Made by a program: the position numbers and the translations under genes
Shown: positions 7,399-16,304 of the stretch, piece after piece
How positions within the stretch are numbered: position 1 is the stretch's first letter
Layout: each line of letters opens with the position of its first letter
Notes under the pieces: generated by a model
What the model was told of the DNA's origin: nothing
The model's database searches: none
Seen by the model: only the letters and a program-made list of their open reading frames with translations
From: SAR92 clade bacterium H921
Lineage (GTDB): Bacteria; Pseudomonadota; Gammaproteobacteria; Pseudomonadales; Porticoccaceae
Direction of reading: 5' to 3'
NCBI GenBank assembly: GCA_025153755.1
Contig: JAOALD010000003.1
Location: 1-64,000, forward strand
Length of the DNA stretch: 64,000 bases

Positions 7399-8396
7399 CA
7401 GAATTACTTAATAGAATTGAAGCTGTTCCGACTAATATTATTACTGGTTTTTTGGGGGTAGGTAAAACATCGGCGATTTTACATCTTCTACAATCAAAGC
7501 CAACTAATCAGCGCTGGGCGATTCTGGTCAATGAGTTTGGCGAGATTGGTGTGGATGGAAGTCTGTTCCAAGACAAGCATTCTGAAGACGGTAATATCTT
7601 TATTCGAGAGGTGCCAGGTGGTTGTATGTGCTGTGCTGCAGGTCTACCAATGCAGGTAGCACTCAATCAGTTGCTCGCGCGAGCTCAACCAGATCGCTTA
7701 TTAATTGAGCCAACAGGCCTAGGGCACCCGGTTGAAGTGCTCGATGTTTTGACGGCAGAGCACTATTCTAAGGTTCTTTCAATTGAGAAAATTATCACTT
7801 TGGTTGATGCGCGGAATCTAAGCGATCCACGCTACACCGAGAACGCAACATTTAATCAGCAAATTGCCATAGCAGATGTGATTGTTGGTAACAAAAATGA
7901 CCTTTATCAGTACCAAGATAGAGTCCAGCTTGAGGATTACGTGAAGTCAAAATCTCAGCCGGATACAAAGATCGTATTTACTGAGCAGGGCCAATTAAGC
8001 TTAGATCTCTTAGCGGGAGTAACGACTGCATCTGTCGGCTCACATCATAGTCACGATCATCCAGTAGGCAGCGAGCAACTTAGTTTTGCGACCATGCCGT
8101 TACCTGAGTCAGGTTATATAAAAGCAGTTAATAAAGCACAGGGGTTTCATAGCATAGGTTGGCGTTTTGACTCTAGTAAAGTATTTAACCGACAGGCCTT
8201 GTTTGTGTTTTTAAGTGGTGTCGAAGCCATAAGGGTGAAGGCAGTCTTTATTACTCAAAGTGGTGTGTTCGGTTACAACATCACCTCTGACGCTCTCACC
8301 GAAGTGGAAATGGATGATTGTTTTGAGAGTCGCATTGATATTATTACCAGTGACATCGATAGTCAGTGGGAAGCGCAGTTGTTTGCATGTCTTTAA
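7395..8396 (+). CDS. COG0523 GTPase, putative zinc metallochaperone
   Basis: 333 residues. Walker A GFLGVGKTS near residue 18, the metal motif CMCC (GGCMCCAAG) near residue 78, and NKNDL for guanine specificity. A His-rich loop (SHHSHDH) around 218 separates the GTPase from the C-terminal CobW_C domain. COG0523 proteins deliver metal to client enzymes using GTP; the CxCC motif binds zinc. The start overlaps hisI by 4 bp (ATGA), implying translational coupling and suggesting HisI as client. Last gene of the Zur operon. No cobalamin genes are nearby, so CobW is unlikely. Confidence 0.9.
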   Translation: MTELLNRIEAVPTNIITGFLGVGKTSAILHLLQSKPTNQRWAILVNEFGEIGVDGSLFQDKHSEDGNIFIREVPGGCMCCAAGLPMQVALNQLLARAQPDRLLIEPTGLGHPVEVLDVLTAEHYSKVLSIEKIITLVDARNLSDPRYTENATFNQQIAIADVIVGNKNDLYQYQDRVQLEDYVKSKSQPDTKIVFTEQGQLSLDLLAGVTTASVGSHHSHDHPVGSEQLSFATMPLPESGYIKAVNKAQGFHSIGWRFDSSKVFNRQALFVFLSGVEAIRVKAVFITQSGVFGYNITSDALTEVEMDDCFESRIDIITSDIDSQWEAQLFACL

Positions 8397-8442
8397 ATAG
8401 TTCTTTGCTAGGCCTTCGAAATCTATTGTGAATAGACGGCTG

Positions 8443-8784
8443 TTATTGCTCATAAGCTTCATAGCTGGCCATCTCTAACGCATAAGCGGCGGTAGCTAGA
8501 TCATTCTTCACCAGAGATGTTTTTAGAACACCGGATACCCAAAACCACTAGTAGAGGGCGTCAATCTCTACTCCTTTGGCATATTTTACCTGAATCTTTT
8601 GGTTCGGTGCTGGCGGCGGCATAGGTAGGCAGGCCCCAAAGTAGGGTACTAAGAAAAACTCCGTTATTACCTGTTGGTCATCAAATTCTAAAGGAACAAT
8701 AAATCCTGAAATGCTGAGGGTGCGGCCGTCCATCTCAGGCTTTATGTTCGTTGACGCCAGAGCATGTTGATATCGGTCTGCCAT
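8443..8784 (-). pseudogene. DUF3299 protein gene interrupted by an in-frame amber codon
   Basis: The open part (8548-8784, 78 residues) reads MDGRTLSISGFIVPLEFD, then EFFLVPYFGACLPMPPPAP, the DUF3299 signature. After EIDALY comes TAG (8548-8550). Reading through in the same frame continues with family-like sequence (WFWVSGVLKTSLVKN, then TAAYALEM and an AYEQ end) to TAA at 8443-8445. The gene is thus split by a single nonsense codon, perhaps CAG to TAG. The 5' end also looks shortened: no Shine-Dalgarno and no signal peptide before the ATG. DUF3299 genes commonly travel with zinc-uptake or ABC genes, which fits the neighbouring Zur operon; this link is from memory. Confidence 0.75.
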
Positions 8785-8912
8785 ACTATCGATAATGGCA
8801 TTTAACCAGCCCCGTCATCGCGATTGATATAACACCACAATGAAAAGTTAGCTGTCCTCGGCTACTTCAGCCTTTAAATAGATAAAGTTGATGTCTCAGT
8901 TGATATTCTGTG

Positions 8913-8935
8913 TGTTGCACAAAAGCGGTGCAACA
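8913..8935 (+). promoter_or_regulatory. NtrC-type binding palindrome
   Basis: TGTTGCAC-N7-GTGCAACA is a perfect 8+8 inverted repeat whose core TGCAC-N7-GTGCA equals the classical NtrC site layout (TGCACY...RGTGCA). It sits about 100 bp upstream of a sigma-54 promoter, the normal distance for an enhancer-bound activator. Nitrogen-limitation control of the FNT/cyanase operon is the direct reading. Confidence 0.75.
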
Positions 8936-9023
8936 AAGCGGAATTATTCGTCGGTTATGCTTCATTAAAAGTCATTAAAGAAAAATCTTGGCCGAAATAG
9001 GCCGCTATTTAGCATTTTAAAAG

Positions 9024-9040
9024 TTGGCATCCTTCTTGCA
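9024..9040 (+). promoter_or_regulatory. Sigma-54 (-24/-12) promoter
   Basis: TTGGCATCCTTCTTGCA matches YTGGCAC-N5-TTGCW at all but one consensus position, with GG and GC exactly 10 bp apart. Transcription should start near 9051, giving a leader of about 45 nt before the FNT gene that contains an early AGGAGG far from the ATG. Together with the NtrC palindrome it defines a nitrogen-regulated promoter. Confidence 0.82.
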
Positions 9041-9096
9041 AAGCCGTAGGAGGAAACATTATCCACCCACCAACTTTTTATTTAGAGATCTAAATT

Positions 9097-9909
9097 ATGG
9101 CTTATATAGAACCCAGTGAATTTGTGACAAAAATGGTTGACGCCGGAGAATCAAAACTCTACATGTCAACGAAAGATACCCTAGTACGTGCGTTTATGGC
9201 AGGCGCAATTCTCGGATTGGCGGCTTTCTTTGCGATTAGCGTTATTACCATGACAGGCAATCTATTAGTGGGTTCGCTCCTATTTCCTGTTGGATTTATT
9301 ATGCTTTATCTAATGAAGTTTGATTTGCTTACTGGCGTTTTTACGTTGGTACCATTATCACTTTTAGATAAAAGACCAGGAGCTACAGTGCCCAATATGC
9401 TTCGTAACTGGGGCCTAGTATTTGTAGGTAACTTTGCTGGTGCGCTTACGGTAGCTTTTTTTGCTTCTTTCATCCTGACCTATGGATATAACACCGATGG
9501 TGGGGCTCTGGCAGCTAAGGTTGGCAGTATTGGTGAGTCAAGAACTCTGGGTTATCAAGAGCACGGCACAGCTGGCTGGTTCACTATCTTTATTCGCGGC
9601 ATGTTATGTAACTGGATGGTATCAATGGGTGTAGTTGGAGCTATGATCTCTACCTCTGCTGGCAGTAAAATGGCAGCGATGTGGATGCCTGTAATGTTGT
9701 TCTTCTTCATGGGTTTTGAGCATTCTATTGTAAACATGTTTCTATTTCCGTTTTCCATGATCATGGGCGGAGAGTTCACTATTTTTGACTACCTAGTGTG
9801 GAACGAAATTCCAACTGTATTGGGCAACCTGTTTGGTGGACTGTTTTTGGTTGGACTGCCACTTTATTGGACCCACGTAAGAACTAACGCAGAACGCAAA
9901 CTAACTTAA
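9097..9909 (+). CDS. Formate/nitrite transporter (FNT) family channel
   Basis: 270 residues with six predicted membrane helices. FNT landmarks are present: the GNFAGAL segment, the RGMLCNWMV helix start and GFEHSIVNM, where the His is the central pore residue that protonates the permeating anion. FNT pentamers pass small monovalent anions such as formate, nitrite or hydrosulphide. Because the next gene is cyanase and the promoter is NtrC/sigma-54 type, the natural substrate is likely cyanate, or nitrite as nitrogen source; this is inference. A hairpin directly after the stop codon may protect or separate the message from cynS. Confidence 0.9.
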   Translation: MAYIEPSEFVTKMVDAGESKLYMSTKDTLVRAFMAGAILGLAAFFAISVITMTGNLLVGSLLFPVGFIMLYLMKFDLLTGVFTLVPLSLLDKRPGATVPNMLRNWGLVFVGNFAGALTVAFFASFILTYGYNTDGGALAAKVGSIGESRTLGYQEHGTAGWFTIFIRGMLCNWMVSMGVVGAMISTSAGSKMAAMWMPVMLFFFMGFEHSIVNMFLFPFSMIMGGEFTIFDYLVWNEIPTVLGNLFGGLFLVGLPLYWTHVRTNAERKLT

Positions 9910-9916
9910 TAACAAC

Positions 9917-9948
9917 AGCCACCCTTACTAACTCAGTAGGGGTGGCTT
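9917..9948 (+). terminator. Intercistronic hairpin between FNT gene and cynS
   Basis: AGCCACCC and GGGTGGCT pair perfectly, and the stem can extend inward through TACT/AGTA around a 5-nt loop. No T-run follows, so this is more likely a partial terminator or RNA-stabilising hairpin that sets different levels of channel and cyanase than a full stop. Confidence 0.55.
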
Positions 9949-9988
9949 AAGAGCGACTAATTTCTATATCAATTTAAGGTGTTAAATA

Positions 9989-10429
9989 ATGAACAAAGAA
10001 GCAATGTCAGATTTAATTATTTCGACAAAGTCAGAGAAAGGATTGACCTGGGAAAAAATAGCGACCGACCTATCTATGTCACCGGTTTGGCTAACATCTG
10101 TATGTCTAGGTATGAACAGCGCACCGCAGGACAAGGCGTTGGCAATCTCAGACTATCTGGGCTTGGGGGAAGAGGTAACTGCTGCACTAGCAGCTTTTCC
10201 GACTAAGATATGGGATCAGGCTGTACCGACCGATCCACTTGTTTATCGCCTCTATGAAGTAGTTGGAGTTTATGGCGACACACTCAAAGAAGTTATTCAA
10301 GAAAAGTTTGGTGACGGAATTATGAGCGCTATTGACTTCTCAATGGAAGTGGACAAAATTGAGAATCCCAAAGGTGATCGCGTTCTACTGACCCTTAACG
10401 GCAAATTCCTGCCCTATGCGTCCTGGTAA
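9989..10429 (+). CDS. cynS: Cyanate hydratase (cyanase)
   Basis: 146 residues; E. coli CynS has 156. Cyanase decomposes cyanate with bicarbonate to ammonia and two CO2, allowing cyanate as nitrogen source and detoxifying it. The catalytic triad is visible: R87 and E90 in YRLYE and S113 in IMSAIDFSME. The N-terminal helical DNA-binding-like domain (SEKGLTWEKIATDLSMSPVW) and the C-terminal beta domain ending in NGKFLPYASW are complete. An AAGGTG precedes the ATG. No cynR or cynT is present; control appears to come from the upstream NtrC/sigma-54 promoter. Confidence 0.96.
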   Translation: MNKEAMSDLIISTKSEKGLTWEKIATDLSMSPVWLTSVCLGMNSAPQDKALAISDYLGLGEEVTAALAAFPTKIWDQAVPTDPLVYRLYEVVGVYGDTLKEVIQEKFGDGIMSAIDFSMEVDKIENPKGDRVLLTLNGKFLPYASW

Positions 10430-10456
10430 GAAAACGTGGAACCTATTGGTTAAAAT

Positions 10457-10483
10457 ATCGGCTGCCCAGCTTTGGGTAGCCGA
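10457..10483 (+). terminator. Hairpin between cynS and the PP2C-kinase gene
   Basis: ATCGGCTGCCC and GGGTAGCCGAT pair except for one mismatch around a short loop. No T-run follows. The downstream start codon is only 24 bp away, so read-through is expected and the hairpin may attenuate the regulatory third gene. Confidence 0.5.
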
Positions 10484-10506
10484 TTATAAAGGCTAGCTAA
10501 ATCAAA

Positions 10507-12243
10507 ATGAACAAAGCATTATCCGTTACCTTAGGCGCATATAGTGATGCTGGTATAAAATCTATTAATCAGGATTTCTTTGGTGCCTGTATTCCTAGTG
10601 AGCCGCTGTTACATAGTAAAGGTATCGCGCTTGCTATTGCCGATGGCATCAGCAGTAGTGATGTCAGTCAGGTTGCAAGTCAGACATCGGTTGCCAGCTT
10701 CTTAGACGACTATTACTGTACCCCAGATGTGTGGTCAGTTAAGAACTCAGTCCTCAAAGTACTTAGTGCTACTAACTCTTGGTTATTCTCTCAGACCCAC
10801 AATAGCCCCCATAGATTTAATAAAGAAAAAGGTTATATCTGCACCTTCGGTAGTCTTGTTATTAAGTCACAGACGGCCCATGTTTTTCACTGCGGTGATT
10901 CACGTATATATCATCACTCTACCAATGGACTAGAATGTCTGACTCAGGATCACCGGCATGTCATTACTGAACAGTCGAGTTATCTGACAAGGGCACTGGG
11001 AATAAACAATACTGTTGACATTGACTACACCAGTCGGTCAGTTGAACAGGGCGATTACTTTATTCTATGCACCGATGGTATCCATGAATTTGTTTCCAAT
11101 AAACAACTTTGCAACTGGCTAAGTGATAGCGATGTCAATGCTACTAACGATGATCTGGACGCCCTGGCTAAGACTATTGCCCAAGCCGCATTAGATGCTG
11201 GTAGTGATGATAACATCAGTCTACAAATTGTTCGTTTAGATCAGTTGCCAGATAAATCAGCTACTGAAATAGGTCGAGCTGTAAGTCATTTGCCCCTGGC
11301 ACCACTAATAAAGCCCCGAATGGATTTTGAGGGTTACAGGATAATCAGACCAATTTATATTAGTAGTCGTAGCCATGTTTTTCTAGCCCAGGCTAACGAG
11401 TCAGGTGAAAGTGTAGCCTTAAAGTTTCCGTCTGCTGAGCTTAAAAAGGACACTGAGTATTTAGAAAGTCTCCTGCGTGAAGACTGGATCGCTCAGCGCA
11501 TTGATAATCCCCATGTATTAAAAGCGAAACCCTCGGTACAAAAGAAAAATTATCTCTATACAGTTACCGAATATATTGACGGCCAGAATCTAATGCAATG
11601 GATGATCGATAATCCCACTCCGTCATTAGAAGAGGTACGTAAAATAATTGAACAAATCGCTAAAGGCCTTCAGGCATTCCATCGTCGTGAAATGATCCAT
11701 CAAGATCTGCGGCCACAAAATATTATGATAGATTCATTGGGCACAGTAAAAATTATCGATTTTGGCAGTACCAAGGTGGCGGGTATTTCAGACATTCATG
11801 CCAATAATGAGGGCATAGTTGGTACGCTACAGTATTCGTCGCCAGAATATTTTGTTAATGATCCTATTACATCACGAGTGGATATTTTCTCGCTCGGAGT
11901 TATTGCCTATCAAATGCTATCGGGAAGATTCCCTTATGGTCAAAAGGTATCTAGGGCTAAAAGTGTTTTTGAACAACGTAAATTAATTTATTTATCGCTA
12001 AATAGTCACGGAATAAAGGTGCCCGGTTGGGTTGAAGAAAGTCTGCGCAAGGCCGTAAGCATAAGTCCTCTAAAGCGATACAGCGAAGTCTCTGAATTTA
12101 TCTATGATATGAGAGTCCCTAATAAAACGTTTACGGCCAAAGAACAGCTACCTCTGATGGAAAGTAACCCTCTTGCATTCTGGCGAGGATTATCTTTAAT
12201 CCTGGTGCTGATTATTATTTTGCAGATTATTTTTTTGAATTAA
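10507..12243 (+). CDS. Bifunctional PP2C phosphatase - Ser/Thr protein kinase, membrane-anchored
   Basis: 578 residues. Residues 1-245 are a PP2C phosphatase with metal-binding acids in NQD (21-23), ADGIS (D46), GDSR (D131) and SDDNIS near 237. Residues about 275-535 are a Hanks-type kinase with the VALKF lysine, catalytic loop HQDLRPQN (398-405), DFGS and SPEY; the usual R of HRD is Q, so activation-loop control may be weak. A single helix near 556-577 (ISL-type hydrophobic tail) anchors it. The same two-domain protein accompanies nitrate-assimilation genes in pseudomonads (the PA1782 type), which agrees with this cyanate/FNT operon. It probably tunes transport or assimilation by reversible phosphorylation; the target is unknown. 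Confidence 0.9.
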   Translation: MNKALSVTLGAYSDAGIKSINQDFFGACIPSEPLLHSKGIALAIADGISSSDVSQVASQTSVASFLDDYYCTPDVWSVKNSVLKVLSATNSWLFSQTHNSPHRFNKEKGYICTFGSLVIKSQTAHVFHCGDSRIYHHSTNGLECLTQDHRHVITEQSSYLTRALGINNTVDIDYTSRSVEQGDYFILCTDGIHEFVSNKQLCNWLSDSDVNATNDDLDALAKTIAQAALDAGSDDNISLQIVRLDQLPDKSATEIGRAVSHLPLAPLIKPRMDFEGYRIIRPIYISSRSHVFLAQANESGESVALKFPSAELKKDTEYLESLLREDWIAQRIDNPHVLKAKPSVQKKNYLYTVTEYIDGQNLMQWMIDNPTPSLEEVRKIIEQIAKGLQAFHRREMIHQDLRPQNIMIDSLGTVKIIDFGSTKVAGISDIHANNEGIVGTLQYSSPEYFVNDPITSRVDIFSLGVIAYQMLSGRFPYGQKVSRAKSVFEQRKLIYLSLNSHGIKVPGWVEESLRKAVSISPLKRYSEVSEFIYDMRVPNKTFTAKEQLPLMESNPLAFWRGLSLILVLIIILQIIFLN

Positions 12244-12484
12244 TTCCGATCAGGTAGACTTTTAGCTGTACAGGTAAGTTGAGTAGATTTACAGCGAACG
12301 TTTTGTGGCTGCAACTACATGATAATTTTTGCCTAGGTCCATGCCTGTTGTAACGAGATTCTCAAACAAGAGCCTCGCCAGCATAGAGGCATCTATTGAG
12401 ACTAGGCTGATCTCGCAGGCCGGCACTGGCAAAAACTGTCGCTGGTTTAGAGTGATAAATACGAATGTTAATATCGGTAGCTTT

Positions 12485-14512
12485 TTACTCAGTTTGAGAT
12501 TTGACTCTGATGCTCGATGATATGCCTATAAACGCATTAGCATCTGGATCATATCCCCGATGACTTATACGGTATTCGCCTGCTGTTATTCCTGGCTCAA
12601 TAGCCCAGCTCAACTCAGCAACAAAAGACTTTTTTTCTACTCGCCATCTTGTCGTAGTACTCCAATCATTATCGGTGGCAATGGTCTTCCAGTTATCATC
12701 TATTTTCTGCTCCACCAACAGAAAATTATTGTCAGCTCTGTAATTGGTGTTGGGATTACTCGACCAAAATTTAACGCTAACAATGTCACCAACGGTATAG
12801 TCGCCGTGCTGTTGTGGAAGGGGGGCTCCATAGGTGTAGCCCTTAGGTGGTCGCCGAGTATCAGGGCTGCCTAAAAATGTTTCCGGCGACTTGCCGCGCC
12901 AATCATCGTATTTTAGGGTTGATTCAACCGCTGAGTTAGTTTCTATAGCATTAGCCAGACGGCTGACCACCTGCTGATAAGCTGGCAGTGTCCAGCGCCC
13001 ATGAAGGGTGTGCCCCCCCTCGTATTGTTGCACTAGGTATTCTTCAGGTGTGGTGATGTAACCTGCATAGCCATTTGAATATCCTGCCAGAACTACATGT
13101 TTGGCCCATTCACCAAGCCCATTGATCACAGTCGTGCGTAAGCGTCGGCCGGACATAGTGGCTACCTCAGTCGGCATTGCTAAAATAACCAGCTGTCCTA
13201 TACGGGCCAAAGTAACTGAGCGTATTTGTGATTGCATCGGTGGCGTACCACTGCCTGTTTCAAATAGGACAGGTTTGGGTGACTGGCACTCTTTTACGGT
13301 GTCAGTCGACTTTGGTGCGCCAGTTAGCCAGCTAATTAAAAAATCTAAATACCAATGTTGTTTGGTCATACCCTCTTTAAACAACAGATGTCCACCGCCA
13401 TCTTCGGTGGAGCCGCCAGCAAAGGAATAGCCGTATGCGGATGGGCAGGTCTGTTGGGGTCCGGCTTGGGTAAATTGGTCGGCTACTTTGTAGTTACTCA
13501 GATTTACGTATATTTGACGGGTCTCAATTGGGCCGTGCAGTGGTTCTTTGGCGTTGTCGAATAGTTGTAATGCCACTTCCAACTGGCGGTCACCCATAAT
13601 TTGTGTGGTCTCTACATCCGTTGCGCCCGGTCCAGTGTTATCAAGGTTGGTATTTGGAGTAACATCTCCTGGGTCAGCCTGAGCAAAGGCGGCCACAAAG
13701 TCATTCTTAGCACTGTAACTGGTGCCCTTTAACTGCTCCATCATCAGCGCGGCGTAGCCTTTGTGATCTCCTGAGATTAAACGGTTGTAGTAGTTCATTG
13801 CGGTAGGGTGCAGGGCGTACCAGTTAAGCATCCCAATTGCTCCTGAGTCATCGACAAACTTCATTAGGCTCATTTCAGTTGGTGTATTTCCACTGTAACT
13901 ATCTCTTTCACTTTGGGGGTTTTGTAAATAGGCGGCTACAGATCGATTAGCACCGGCATTAGTGACATTACCCTTGCTGTGATAGATATTACCCGGCTGT
14001 AAATCATTATGTGCGCTGATAATAGATGCAGTAATACCATCGACAATAATCTTGAAATGTTGCGGATAAAATCCGCCATCTAAGCCAAGGTCGCTCCTTG
14101 AGTGCCAATAGCCGCCCGGACCTGCATGGGTGTGAGTGGCACTGATAATCACGTTGTCAATGCTATAGCTATCGCCATACAGTTGCTGTAATCGATCAAT
14201 AACAGATAGGGTTATGTGATGTTCAATACTGCCTAGGTCGGCACTAACTAGAACTAACCGTTTACTGGGATCACTTATCTCAGCTATTACAAAGGCCCGT
14301 GATCGCTGGCGAATATGTAGACCTTCGGTGGTCTGATCTTGGCGCCCGAAACCCCACATTTGAACGCCATAGATAGGTCCAGTAATGTCTGACATACCAC
14401 GACCTATCAGATAGGACTCGGTGTTATCCGATGCTTGGATTACTCCCGATAAAGAAGCAAGCAGATAACACATACCACAGTAAAGAATCTGTTTTATTGT
14501 CACAGGAGTCAT
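12485..14512 (-). CDS. Neutral/alkaline ceramidase
   Basis: 675 residues with a signal peptide (about 1-27). The large N-terminal domain carries zinc ligands in ATHTHAGPGG and in the ALHPTAM segment; the C-terminal Ig-like domain includes VGDIVSVKFWSSNPN. The enzyme hydrolyses the amide of ceramide to sphingosine and fatty acid, outside the cytoplasm. In family members the nucleophile is the Ser of a GDVSPN-type motif; here the corresponding stretch reads PGDVTPN, so Thr replaces Ser and activity or substrate may differ. It follows the acyl-CoA ligase gene by 17 bp on the same strand, so a released fatty acid could be activated by the partner. Confidence 0.88.
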   Translation of the reverse strand: MTPVTIKQILYCGMCYLLASLSGVIQASDNTESYLIGRGMSDITGPIYGVQMWGFGRQDQTTEGLHIRQRSRAFVIAEISDPSKRLVLVSADLGSIEHHITLSVIDRLQQLYGDSYSIDNVIISATHTHAGPGGYWHSRSDLGLDGGFYPQHFKIIVDGITASIISAHNDLQPGNIYHSKGNVTNAGANRSVAAYLQNPQSERDSYSGNTPTEMSLMKFVDDSGAIGMLNWYALHPTAMNYYNRLISGDHKGYAALMMEQLKGTSYSAKNDFVAAFAQADPGDVTPNTNLDNTGPGATDVETTQIMGDRQLEVALQLFDNAKEPLHGPIETRQIYVNLSNYKVADQFTQAGPQQTCPSAYGYSFAGGSTEDGGGHLLFKEGMTKQHWYLDFLISWLTGAPKSTDTVKECQSPKPVLFETGSGTPPMQSQIRSVTLARIGQLVILAMPTEVATMSGRRLRTTVINGLGEWAKHVVLAGYSNGYAGYITTPEEYLVQQYEGGHTLHGRWTLPAYQQVVSRLANAIETNSAVESTLKYDDWRGKSPETFLGSPDTRRPPKGYTYGAPLPQQHGDYTVGDIVSVKFWSSNPNTNYRADNNFLLVEQKIDDNWKTIATDNDWSTTTRWRVEKKSFVAELSWAIEPGITAGEYRISHRGYDPDANAFIGISSSIRVKSQTE

Positions 14513-14529
14513 CCGTTTTATTGTTGTCT

Positions 14530-16098
14530 TTAGTTAATCTGTCTCTGGTGTTTTTCCCAGTAGGGGGCGCGCAATTCTCGTTTGAGGAGTTTGCCGGTAG
14601 GATTGCGAGGTAAGGATTGAACAAAGTCGATACTTTTTGGAGTTTTGTAACCAGCGATTCGACTTTTTGCAAAATTAATAATATCTTTTTCTATAGCAGT
14701 TGAGCCCGGGTGCAATACCACTACTGCTTTTACCGCCTCGCCCCATTTTTCGTCGGGCACTCCAATTACAGCTACATCACTTATATCTGGGTGGTCGAAG
14801 AGGACATTTTCTACTTCTGCTGGATAGACATTTTCGCCTCCCGATACAATCATGTCTTTAATTCTGTCATGGATGTATAGATAGCCTTCGGTATCGAGAT
14901 AGCCGGCGTCGCCGGTGTAAAACCAGCCATCGATAATAGCCTTTGCGGTGGCAATTTCATTTTTCCAATAGCCCTTCATAAGGCTACCAGATTTGTAGAG
15001 AATCTCGCCAACTTCGTTGGGGGCGGCATCTGTGCCGTCACGACTAAGGATTCTGATTTGGGAAGATTGTGCCGGTTTGCCGCAGGAGAGCAGTTTGCCG
15101 CGAGATGGATCATGGTCTTCGGGTAATAGTACCGTACCGCCACCGCCCGTTTCCGTGAGTCCATATACTTGGCAAAACTCGCACTTAAAGATATTTTGGG
15201 CTGTACTTAGAACATCCTGTGAGATCGGGCTGGCCCCGTAAAGAATAGTTTCCAAATTAGAAAAGTCGCGATCTCGAACTCCGGGGATCGAGTTTAGAAA
15301 TAAGATTACAGCTGGCACAAAAAAAGCGTAGCGCACACGATATTGTTCTAGCACATCAAGAATAACCACCGGATCAACGTCTCTAATAACAATATTTCTA
15401 AGTCCCTGAGCAAGACCGAGCACTCCTGCGTTGGCACCAGCTACATGAAATATGGGCATTGCGACAATGGTTGATTCACCATTTTCCCAGTCGCCCCAAC
15501 CACCATTGGCCGCCTGATCTAATAGATCTAAGTAATTACCGTTAGTGAGTTGTACACCTTTGGGGTGACCAGTGGTGCCGCTGGTATACATCTGTACTAC
15601 ATCGTCATCCTTATCTATGGGAAGCATTGGATCAGTATCGCTATGGGAATCGCGCCATTGGCGAAAGTCTGGCCATTCGCTGTGACCACCATCGATAGCA
15701 ATGATTTGTCTCACTGTGCTTAATGTAGGAACTAATTGTTCAATAAGATCATAAAATTCAGCGCCGACAAAAAGAATCTCCGCCTGTGCATCATTAAGCA
15801 CATAGTCGATCTCAGGTGCCGCCAACCGCCAGTTAATACCGGCAATAGCAACGTTTGCCTTAAATGCTCCACTGAGTAACTCAAAGTAGACATCACTATT
15901 TTTACCCAAATAGCCGATACGCGCACCTGGGCTACAATGACCAGACAGCAGCCCATTGGCAATGCGGCTAGCCCTTTGATCAAGTTCATCATAGGTGGTT
16001 TCGCGACCCTCAAATATTAAGGCAGTATTTGAGCCATTAATACGAGCCTGATAGCGGCTTATATCCGCAACACAGCTTAACTCTTGCAGTTGTATCAT
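14530..16098 (-). CDS. Acyl-CoA synthetase (AMP-forming ligase)
   Basis: 522 residues. ANL-superfamily motifs in order: A3 YTSGTTGHPKGV near 175, the YGLTETGG A5 region near 315, A7 YTGDAGY near 395, A8 hinge IKDMIVSGGENVYPAEVE near 415 and the catalytic Lys in PRNPTGKLL near 505. It activates a carboxylic acid, most likely a medium or long chain fatty acid, to the CoA thioester through an acyl-adenylate. First gene of a two-gene operon with the ceramidase, so activation of ceramide-derived fatty acid is the natural hypothesis. Divergent from the PhyH gene across about 200 bp. Confidence 0.9.
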   Translation of the reverse strand: MIQLQELSCVADISRYQARINGSNTALIFEGRETTYDELDQRASRIANGLLSGHCSPGARIGYLGKNSDVYFELLSGAFKANVAIAGINWRLAAPEIDYVLNDAQAEILFVGAEFYDLIEQLVPTLSTVRQIIAIDGGHSEWPDFRQWRDSHSDTDPMLPIDKDDDVVQMYTSGTTGHPKGVQLTNGNYLDLLDQAANGGWGDWENGESTIVAMPIFHVAGANAGVLGLAQGLRNIVIRDVDPVVILDVLEQYRVRYAFFVPAVILFLNSIPGVRDRDFSNLETILYGASPISQDVLSTAQNIFKCEFCQVYGLTETGGGGTVLLPEDHDPSRGKLLSCGKPAQSSQIRILSRDGTDAAPNEVGEILYKSGSLMKGYWKNEIATAKAIIDGWFYTGDAGYLDTEGYLYIHDRIKDMIVSGGENVYPAEVENVLFDHPDISDVAVIGVPDEKWGEAVKAVVVLHPGSTAIEKDIINFAKSRIAGYKTPKSIDFVQSLPRNPTGKLLKRELRAPYWEKHQRQIN

Positions 16099-16304
16099 GG
16101 TCTATCCCCCACGCTTGATGGTGGCTCTGTGATTTTCTGTCTAACGAGTGTACCGCTCTAATATCTGCACGCAACTATTGACGACTTTTGCATCTCAGCC
16201 GTCTAGCTGTAAACAGTCAGTTTTTACAGTACACTTCGAGCAAAAATTATAGAACGCCTCCGATTGCTCAAATAACGGGGCGAGCATGATCAACCAGTAA
16301 TGAG

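Noticed and set aside
12329-12520. 63-codon + strand frame overlapping the ceramidase end
   Set aside because: Overlaps a real gene on the other strand and shows no recognisable motif.
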